A stretch of 64,000 bases of DNA from positions 186,001-250,000 of the forward strand of contig CAOLHI010000739.1 of assembly GCA_948474755.1 (NCBI GenBank). The letters run 5' to 3'. The notes beneath the pieces were generated by a model. That model saw nothing but the letters and a program-made list of their open reading frames with translations. It was not told the origin of the DNA and ran no database searches. Below are positions 55,768 through 64,000 of the stretch, piece by piece (the stretch's first letter is position 1; every line of letters starts with the position of its first letter). The translations under genes and the position numbers were made by a program. Source of the stretch: Ctenosaura bakeri. Lineage: Eukaryota; Chordata; Lepidosauria; Squamata; Iguanidae.

Positions 55768-56641
55768 CACTGGTTCTCAAAACTTTTTATCTCATTGACC
55801 CCCTTTTACATCTACATGGGGATGTTGTGCCCCCCTGCTCTGTTGTAAATAAAAAGGGAATTTAGAAGACAAATTAAGAAAGAGATATGGTCTTTTATAT
55901 ATTCTAGTTAAAAATAAGCTTAACATATAAATTCTTAATATACAAAAGTTAAAAGAGAACTTGAGCAGGTTCAGCAAGTTAAAATACAAAATATATCAAA
56001 ATACAATACCACAGTGAAGCAGGATACAACAAACTGCAGCAACAGCAAATCAAGACATGGAAGTAAGTGTCCACTAAAACAATGCCGCTCTTATAGAGCC
56101 TTTACACCTGCTGCCAATAATAGAAAGCAGGTGAAGGTCCTCTATAACACCAATTAACCCCATAATAACCAGAGTTGTAAATCTTGTCAATTCCAACATG
56201 CTCCACATTGTGTCTCCCCTGTGTCATATCCTATGCCTTCCTCCCTCTTTCACAGGCCCCTCAGGCCATACATGTCCTCTGTCTTAATGCTGAGTTCTTG
56301 TGCTCTCTGCCTCTTCTTTTCCCTTCCTTTCTGCTCCACCTGAGAAATTGCCTTGTGGCTGCTAAGGGCCATGTGCCTGCTGAGCCAATGATGGGACGTT
56401 TGGAGAAGCTGAGTGAGAAGAGCATAAAAAAGGGAAGCCAATTTTTACTATGTCTGAGGTTGAAGGATAGCATAACAGGGGGAAAAGCTTTGCATTACTC
56501 TTTTGCAGAGACCAGTCAGTCCTCAAGTTTGTCCTTTTTCACATTCACTGCATTTTCAGGCTGAATTTTATTGTCCCCCCTCCCCTCAGCAACTATTGTG
56601 TCTCACCTTAGGGCCTTGCCTCACTGTTTGACAACCACTGG
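55768..56641. mobile_element. hAT-like DNA transposon fragment (tentative)
   Basis: The left end CACTGGTTCTCAAAACTTTT and the right end (other strand CAGTGGTTGTCAAACAGTGA) resemble the CAGTGGTTCTCAAACT ends of hAT/Charlie-type elements. No transposase motif is readable inside; frames up to 126 codons are not recognised. A SINE abuts the right end. Confidence 0.45.
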
Positions 56642-56820
56642 TGTAGTGGCTTTGACATTGGACTATGATCCTGGAAACCAGGGTTCGATTCCCCACTCAG
56701 TCCTGGAGACCCACTGGGTGACCTTGGACATATCACACACACACAGCCCCAGAAAACCCTGTGATACACTTTAGGGTCTCCATAAGTCAGAAATGACTTG
56801 AAGGTACACAACAACAACAG
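56640..56820 (+). mobile_element. Sauria-type SINE
   Basis: GGTGTAGTGGCTTTGACATT head, GGGTTCGATTCCCC B-box, CTGGGTGACCTTGGACATAT body, AGAAATGACTTGAAGGTACA tail and (CAA)n. Confidence 0.85.
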
Positions 56821-57369
56821 AAACAATAGTCTTTCACTGCATTTTATTATTTAAAATGTGTAATATTTTTATTATATTATAATAAATATTATATAATATA
56901 TATTATAATATATAATATATTATTATTATTATTTAAATATAAATTGTTTAATCTTTTTAAAAATGTTATATGTATACATTTATGAATGTTTTGTGTTGCT
57001 TTTAATTTGTATTGTTTTAAATATGTTGTTTACTGCCTTGAGTCCCAGCATTGGGGAAAAGATAGGATATAGATTGATGACAATGATGGGGAAAAAGGAG
57101 AAGAATATTCCAGCAGGCAGATATTAAATGCAGGTAATTAGTTCTCCTCCCTACCATGCGGGTGGTAGCCAGCACCTAGTCAGCAAACTCTCCCTCCTTC
57201 ACTTTTTTGATATCTCAGTGGTCTTCTCTTTCTCCACATGGTGCTGCACAGGCAGAAGCCCTGCTGAGGCCCAGATTTTATTCTCTTAAGGCCATGCAGG
57301 TGGGAGAGGCTTGATGCAGAGTGGTAGTTCCCTCTGTTCACCTTTTAAAAGTGTCTTTGGTTCTTAAAT
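56821..57369. repeat. AT-rich stretch with TA/TTA microsatellite
   Basis: About 56866-56940 is almost pure A/T with ATATTATAATA-type palindromic units. The remainder is unique-looking with no gene. Confidence 0.6.
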
Positions 57370-57562
57370 AGAAAATTTACGTAAGGTTAAATCCTTAAAT
57401 TTATGTAAAGATAAATAGAAGATCCTTATAACAGTAGGGGAAAAAATGTAAGAATGATATGTATTTTATGTAATTGAAAATCAAATATGGTATGTTAGAT
57501 GATGTACTTTGAAAGATCCAATGATTTTAATAAAAATATATTAAAAAAATAAAATAAAAGTG
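57370..57562 (+). mobile_element. L1 LINE 3' UTR fragment
   Basis: AGTAGGGGAAAAAATGTAAG, then GATGTACTTTGAAAGATCC and TTTTAATAAAAATATATTAA with an A-rich tail. Similar in style to the end of the L1 at 48430-49212. Confidence 0.5.
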
Positions 57563-59639
57563 TCTATGGTTATTCAGTGTTGCACACTGTGGAAGTGCAG
57601 CCTATGATATTCCAGAACCCTCTTCACCCTGAAACACTCTTCAATTTAAGTGGCATTTCATTAATATTATGTATATTACAAGTAAAATATAAAATATGTA
57701 AATATCCAGAAATTCTTAGTTCTCATTAAAAGGATTGATTGCTTTAAGAAATAATCAAGAAGATTATTTCCTGTCAGATTATAGTGAACGTGTACCGGGA
57801 GTAATAGATTTCCTCTGCCCAAAATATCACTATACATGTTAAAACTCTGCCCATTTAAAAAAGAGGAAAGAGTAACGCATGATCTGCACCTGTGTACAGT
57901 GCAGTACATTTCCATTTGTTTGAAAAAGATGGACTAGTAGCAGTCTAAGAAAATGTGGAAAGTGCAGGATGAAAGGGCAAATGCAGGATGAAAAAAGATT
58001 GGACAATAATTTATATGGAAATCCTTAAAAAAGAGAATGGATGAAACATGGCAGTTCCACCTTACATGCATACTGTGAAAGCATCCATAGTCTTTGTTGT
58101 AAAGTTCATAGATCACATGAGATGCTGATATAAAATCAACAGGAACTTCACAACTTGATAAATAATTAATAATTAATGAAGCACAGCTTCACTTTGTGGA
58201 ACACCTGTCCTGAAGTACTGATAATGGTACATCAGATTTAAAATGCTGCTGTAAGATTAAACTGAGAAGCTACTAGTTTGAGTATATCAGCTTATTTAAT
58301 AGAGTCCAAAGAATCTAAACTGCTTAGGGGAAGAGATTTAAATCAATAGGTTAAATTAGAACTAGCAGTAGTCTGGATACAAGCATGAAGTGGGATTACT
58401 TGTGCAGTTTTAAGAAGACATTTTGACTATGGCAGCACTACCATTTCTAGCTCTTTTTTGTGCTGTTATGAAATCATCATAAAGCCACATTCTTGAATTA
58501 TGTGTACTGTCAGAAGCAGGACAATGTTTATCTAGAGTGTGATACCATAAAAAAATCTTTCTGGACATCTTGGAAACCTGGAAAACTCCAGTGCATGTAA
58601 GGTGAGTTCTAAGAGATATTAAGCTATCAACTTTACTTAAAACATAAGCCTCTTTCTCAGCATGAAGTTAAACAAACTTAGAAGATTATTTTTTCTCATA
58701 ATATATGGATGTATTCTTAAAAATGTTTAATCAAAGAGAAATTTATTTGAATTAATTTTGTTCAGATAATTTATATCTTCTTTTTTTCCAAAGAGAAGGT
58801 TAAAGTGGTTTGTGACTGTATACAGCTAAAGTAAAGCCAAATCTACAATACCTATTTAAAAACCACCAGAAATTAATGTGCTAAATTACCGTGCTAAGGG
58901 GGAGAGGTAAAGAAGAAGAGTTTTTTCCTTGTTAAAGACTAAAAAGTCATAGTATCAGAAATAAAACAATTGATTTATTCAGATTAGGGTTAGAAAAAGT
59001 CTTCCTTTTCTGGTACATGTCTTCTTTTAGAGAGCTGTAATTCCTTTCCCCAAATTTCCTGGACATGACCCCTTTTTCAAAGCTAAAATTTCTGTCTGAA
59101 TAGATTTTTAAAATGTCCATTATGTTTGGACTGGAGGAACTGGGAGATCAGGTAGTAGAGCTCTGAGAAGGAGGAAGAGAGACATGTCAGGTTAAACCAT
59201 GATGAGAGAAGGCCTCAAAGCAGCCAGCCTCATTCCTATGGGGTTACAAAGTAAACCACCAATTTCCAGTTGAGTTATCGTCACCACGGCCACCATCTTC
59301 CTTCATTCTTTTAAGAAAGGCCAGTCAGCAAAGAAGATGGTGGAGAAGAGAAAGGCATGCTGCTGCTTTTGCTGGGATGGTGCTCCTTCTGCCTGTTAGG
59401 CTTGTTCAGCGTACATACAGTGGCTGCTCTAGAGGTTATAGTATTTCAAGTGAGAGTTGTCATAGTGATTGGTGATTTGAAGTTGTCAATGAGTAAATGT
59501 GTACTTTTTTGCTTTTTAAAATGTTTTAACCCTAGTTCAGCTACAATTTTGTCTGCCTGATGGAATCCTGGGCAATTTAACACCAGTTTAAAAATAGGTA
59601 ATGCCCAACAGAAAATAGCAGACAGATAATATCTTCTCT
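57563..59639. other. CACNB2 intron 2, no feature
   Basis: AT-rich unique-looking intron; no exon or repeat family recognised. Confidence 0.4.
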
Positions 59640-60165
59640 TGAGAGGAAATTGTTGGTGTGATCCCTTGAGAATAAATTGTTGGTGTGATCCCTGAAGAAG
59701 TTTTCTGCGGCAACTGTTCTCATGTTGTTAAGCCATACATTATATAAAATACCTCCCTTAAGAATTATTGGTCACCACATCTGTTCAAGAAAGGACTTTC
59801 TAAATCATCAAATTGTTGGAGATGTAATACTGCTAATGCTCCCGGAACACATATGGTTTGGAGTTTTCCCATGGGGATTCCATTTTGGGAGGAAGTAATG
59901 ACACAAGTAAATTTAGTATTGGAAAGTTTCTTGATATTCAGGGGCATGTATGTTCTTCTAAATTATTTGTTTCTTGGAAATTAACGAATGGCTGACAGAA
60001 GTAGATTTTTAGTGCCCCTTTGGCTGCTAAAATATTGATACTTCGTTGCTAGGAAAAAAAATTCCTTCCTTTGATTGAATGGATAGACAATCTAACAGTG
60101 CTTGCAACATTTGAAAGAATGAGATATAGACCAAAACTACAAATGGACTTCTTTTTGGGCATCTG
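59640..60165 (+). pseudogene. L1 LINE ORF2 C-terminal remnant
   Basis: Translation of the + strand near 59780-59945 gives KSSNCWRCNTANAPGTHMVW and FPMGIPFWEEV. This is the L1 ORF2 C-terminal Cys motif (CWRC...H.....FW). Downstream blocks (about 60060-60160) continue the C-terminus in broken frames. Stops and frameshifts show it is dead. Confidence 0.7.
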
Positions 60166-61050
60166 GTCAGCTTTTATACAAACACTAGCTATTTACCTGC
60201 CGTTGCCTGGGATTTTATTTTCTCATAGCTCATTCAACTGGCCTGAGCTCTCTCTAAAGGCCCTGCCCTGAGCTGCCAACCCCAGGATTCCATAGAATCT
60301 TCACAACCAGCTAATTGTATGATGTCTTCTTGCCTCACACAGCCAATCATGCTTGGGATTTTATTTTCCTGTTAAGAACTCACCAAACTGTCTTCTACAG
60401 TGCCTGTAACTTTTCCCCATATTTCTCAATGCAATCTGTATTCAGAGTTGTTAACATATAGAGGTTGGGTTCCTGAGGGAATACAGTGTCCTCCTCCTTG
60501 CTGTAGACCTTGTTGCCACAGCAACAGTCATATTCCAGTACTCGTAATTTTTCTCCATATTCCCCAATCCAATCCGTATTCAGAATTGTTAACATACAGA
60601 GGTACGGTTTCTGAGGGAATACACTGTCCTCCTTGCTGCTAGGCCTTGTCTCTATAGCAACTGGCCTGTTCTCTGGCTGAGAATTCTAACGGCCTCTCCC
60701 TAAACTGCAAACCCCAGGATTCCATAGAATATTCACAGCCAGCAAATATTTGTTAGAAACAACTTAGGACATACCTTAAGAATTAGATGCAGTTGAAATA
60801 CACAGATTTGAGATTCTCTGTCTCTAATTCCCCAAACTGCCTCATCCTGTATATGTGACTTTTCCCTATCTCTATAGCAATCGGCCTGAAGCCCAAGAGC
60901 TCTGCGGCTAAGAGTTATGAAGCCCCCTCCCTAAACTGCCAACCGTAGGATTCCATAGAATCTTCACAGCCAGCCAATCATAAGAGGTCTTCTTGCCTCA
61001 CTCAGCCAATCAGGTCTTTGCCTGCCTGACTCAGCCAAACTTTGACTTTT
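60166..61050. repeat. Unclassified repeat with internal direct repeats
   Basis: A unit of about 136 bp (CCTGTAACTTTTCCCCATAT ... TGAGGGAATACAGTGTCCTC) at 60400-60535 is repeated at 60536-60670. A second motif, CCAGGATTCCATAGAATCTT, occurs near 60280, 60714 and 60947 (the last with a changed start). AGCCAATCA with CTTCTTGCCTCAC also recurs (60330, 60990). It ends near AAACTTTGACTTTTATATAG. I do not recognise the family; a Helitron-like or other rolling unit is possible. Confidence 0.55.
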
Positions 61051-62539
61051 ATATAGTAGATAGAACTAATGTGGTTATTTTTCCTTCTTTTGTGCTTTTA
61101 TTTTCCGTGTTCTACTATACTGGCACATTAATGTACGTAGCAGAATTATTTTGAATGTAATATTTTTTAAAAGGCATTAAGAGTTTAGACTATCAACTTG
61201 CAGTGACTTAAGTTTTGTTGTTTCTGTAGCATTTTGTAGGTGATTTTTCTGTCTGAAAATTGTTATGGTGATGAAATCTATTACAGTGGAAGTGAGACAC
61301 TGAATTTCCTAGTGTGTGTTACGTTCTCTTATGTTATTGACCAGTATATCATCCAAAATGCATTTGGTTAAGCCCTATGTAGGCTTATAAAGTAATTATG
61401 GTTAACTAGTGGCAAAGGCCAAGATTCTGTTTGGCATCAAGTGAGAGCATCTCTGCTGTCACTATTTTTTGGGAAATACAGGGAGGGCTTCATTTGTGTT
61501 ATGAAAGCTTTGCTACAGTCTCAGAGAACTATTTGTTGTGTTTAACGTTCTAACAAAGGAAATGCTGATACAGGGACATCCAGCAGGTAGAAATCAATGA
61601 ATAGAGCAATATTTACCTGCAGTGAACCGAGCTGCTGAAAGTCTGCCCTTTATGAATTTGTGTATTTTCATTTTTAGTGTTCCCTTTTTCTCATATACAA
61701 TGCACACAAGGCCATTAAAGGAGATAACTAGGCGTTTTGGACCACAGTGTCCTCCATATTTTGGCATCAAGCTTTGCAAATCAATTTCATTAGCTCCAGA
61801 CAACCACTGGATCAGCTGATACAATGTCTGGCCAGCACTGGTCTTAGAGTAAGAATGTTTCTTCTATAAGCAGGCCTAGGTCTTATTGCTTGGCTGAGAG
61901 AACAATCACAAACCAAGCAGACTTTGTTGGCCTCTTGTTTTTTGTTGACATTTCAAGTAGGTAAATTAAATTACTTAAATGCAGATGAATAATAGACCAT
62001 TTTAGACATTGTGAGGGTAAGGACTCTTTTATCGTTTATTTGCATTTTGGATCTAGTCCATGTTTACTGTTTGCTTTGCCTGTGTTGTTGCTTACTGTCA
62101 GAGTGCAAAAGACTAACTGTGTCTAAAAGATGAGAAAATCACCATGTTCTCCATTCTACAGAGATGGGGAAAAAGTCTGTTACAACTCAAAAATAAATGG
62201 CAAAAGGTAGGTCAAAGATAAGGTTTGCTGAACTTCAAATTCCAGGAAATTCAAGAAAGACCAAAGATTAGATTTCTCTTTCTACTTAATTTGTCTTACC
62301 AGTTATGTTATCTCAACAAAAACATTGTTTTGATTCTTTTCTTTGCCTAAGGACTTCCATTGAACATTAAAAAAACAAAACAAAAAACACCTCCAAGTCT
62401 ACAATTCAGTTAAAATTAAATAGTGCTATAAAAATGGACTCACTTACGGAAATGTGAAAATTTCTAAGAAATCCAATACATAAACAGGCATTCAGGATCT
62501 ATAAGTGCTGAATATAAGTGCAACATTTTAACTTTTTCA
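61051..62539. other. CACNB2 intron 2, no feature
   Basis: Unique-looking sequence with no supported exon. Confidence 0.4.
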
Positions 62540-64000
62540 TAGAATTACAGAGTTGGAAGGGGACCCCAAGGGCATTTAGTCATCATGAATGTGCTCTCTA
62601 GTCTTATTATCCAGGTCATGTATAAAGATAGTGAAGCAAACTGGGCTTAGGACATAACCCTGTGACATCCTTTGCTCATTTTGTTCCAGGTTGATGAGGA
62701 ACAAGTAACCTCTTCAGGTTAGGTCCATAAGCCAGCTACTTAGTTTGTGTGTCTACGTGTGTCCTGCCTTTATCCAAAAAGTGTCCCAAAGTTACCCTGT
62801 CTAACCCACGTTGTATCAGCTTGTATGCAAAAATATAATGAGATACCTTATCAGAAGCCTTACTGAAATCAAGATACACTGTGTTCATAGCATTACTTTG
62901 ATCTACCAGGTTTGTAATTTTGTCACAAAAAGATCAAGATTAGCTTGGCATGAGAATCCCATACAGGGGTGAGGTGGGGGTGTGTGACCCATATAGGCTA
63001 TTAATAATCATAGTCTTATTTTCTAAATGCATATAGACCATCTGTTTAATTATTTGTTCTAGAACTTTTCCTGGTATTGATGTCAAGCTTAACAATAGTT
63101 GCCAAGATCCTTTTCCCCCTTCATTTAAAATAAGATGACATTTGTTGATGCTTACCTGCTGTCCAAAAATTCTCAAAGAGTATAGGCAGAGGCTCTAAGA
63201 TGACTTCTGCAAGTTCTATTAATATCCTTTGATGTAGTTCATATGGCCCTGGAGATCTGAATTCTTTCAAAGTAACTAGGTGTTCCTGAGCCACCACTTT
63301 ATCTGTTTTTGGCTGCAGTCCTCCTAATGTATCGTTCTGTTTTCAACATTGAGTATTGTTTTCCTTACTTTTATTTACCTTCATAGCTGCTAGTTTTTTA
63401 AGTGATAAGATTTGCCTATGTCATATTATATACAGAGACAAAGTAGACATTGAGAACTTACACTTTCTTTGGCACTCAACAGCAGTTTTCCATCATCTTC
63501 ATGCTGTGTACTTACCAATTCATTATTCTTACTCTTGCTTTGAGTGTAGCCTTAAAAACCTCTTTAATTTTTTTTAGTCTTTCTTACAAACCTGAGTTCA
63601 TTCTGAACTTCTATTGACCCTTTCTCTCTTTCCAAATATAATGATTTGGGCTCTTTCTTGGTGATTCTCTTCCTGCCTTTTCTTATAAAATTCTCCTTTT
63701 AAATCTTAGCTCATCCAAAAACTCTTTATGTGTCCACTGTGATTTCTTTGGGTGCCTTCCACTTCTCTTTTTCATTGGAGTGGTTCAGAATTATGATTTC
63801 AATATCTGACTTTAAGAAACTCCCATCCATTCTGAACTTCCTTCTCATTTTGGATTTCTGATCATGGGATGTCACCCAATATTTCTTTAAATTTATTGAA
63901 ATTGGCTTCCTTTAAGTTCAGGGTATGTACACAAGAAAGCCATCCCTGCACAACAGAGTTTTAAGATGTTGTTATGTAGAATATATTCATGGAAATACGC
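62540..64000 (-). pseudogene. CR1 LINE remnant, minus strand, running off the window
   Basis: On the minus strand, about 63160-63040 encodes LLLSLTSIPGKVLEQIIKQM, matching the conserved N-Y-R-P-I-S-L-T-S-I-P-G-K-x-L-E block of CR1 RT. The stretch 62810-62930 is the reverse of the D-F-S-K-A-F-D palm region (plus text CTTACTGAAATCAAGATACA). Plus text near 63700-63900 (CATCCAAAAACTCTTTATGTG, AACTCCCATCCATTCTGAAC) is the reverse of the upstream part. This is a different, older subfamily from the LINE at 19190-20485. Confidence 0.82.

Noticed and set aside
15673..64000. Other known CACNB2 alternative first exons (for example the MQCCGLVH palmitoylated form) and the GSADSY exon
   Set aside because: I looked for these by eye in the open frames and splice contexts and did not find them; they probably lie downstream of the window.

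Overview
The window is nuclear DNA from a squamate reptile, probably an iguanian lizard. The species is inferred from the repeats: Bov-B-tailed Sauria-type tRNA SINEs, 5S-rRNA-derived SINEs, an L2/MIR-tailed SINE, CR1/L2 and L1 LINE fragments, Tigger-like and hAT-like MITEs, and a young Ty3/gypsy LTR element. It is AT-rich, gene-poor, and nothing in it looks bacterial or viral in organisation.

The one host gene recognised is the 5' part of CACNB2, the voltage-gated calcium channel beta-2 subunit, on the + strand. A CpG-island promoter (about 4420-5235) leads into coding exon 1 (5024-5131, 36 codons). A 10.4 kb intron follows, then exon 2 (15580-15672, 31 codons). Both exons end in phase 0, and together they give the beta-2 N-terminus upstream of the SH3/GK core. 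The core exons are not in the window, so everything from 15673 onward should be the long intron 2. Inside that intron, 31269-31502 is a 78-codon, strongly acidic open frame with a good Kozak ATG and a CAG|GT donor in the same phase 0. It may be an unrecognised alternative first coding exon of CACNB2.

Layout: 1-4400 upstream intergenic DNA with SINEs and MITEs; 4420-5250 promoter and exon 1; 5256-6227 a four-copy 243-bp tandem repeat; 6228-15579 intron 1, mostly unique; 15580-15672 exon 2; 17013-20480 SINE, two convergent pogo-like transposase remnants and a CR1/L2 LINE; 20481-36817 mostly unique intron with the acidic candidate exon; 37077-42258 a complete 5182-bp Ty3/gypsy insertion on the minus strand; 42259-64000 intron with LINE, SINE and MITE copies.

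The gypsy element is the most striking mobile sequence. Its 885-bp LTRs look identical by eye. It has a perfect 5-bp target duplication, a tRNA-Leu primer site, and an intact 779-codon ORF whose domains are scrambled: zinc knuckle, then the N-terminal part of integrase, then the end of reverse transcriptase plus RNase H. Protease, the RT palm and most of the integrase core are missing, so it looks like a recently mobilised non-autonomous derivative. A 217-bp fold-back insertion at 47561-47777, with 13-bp target duplications and hammerhead-like motifs in both arms, is also notable.

All assignments rest on reading the sequence and on remembered family features; no searches were run.
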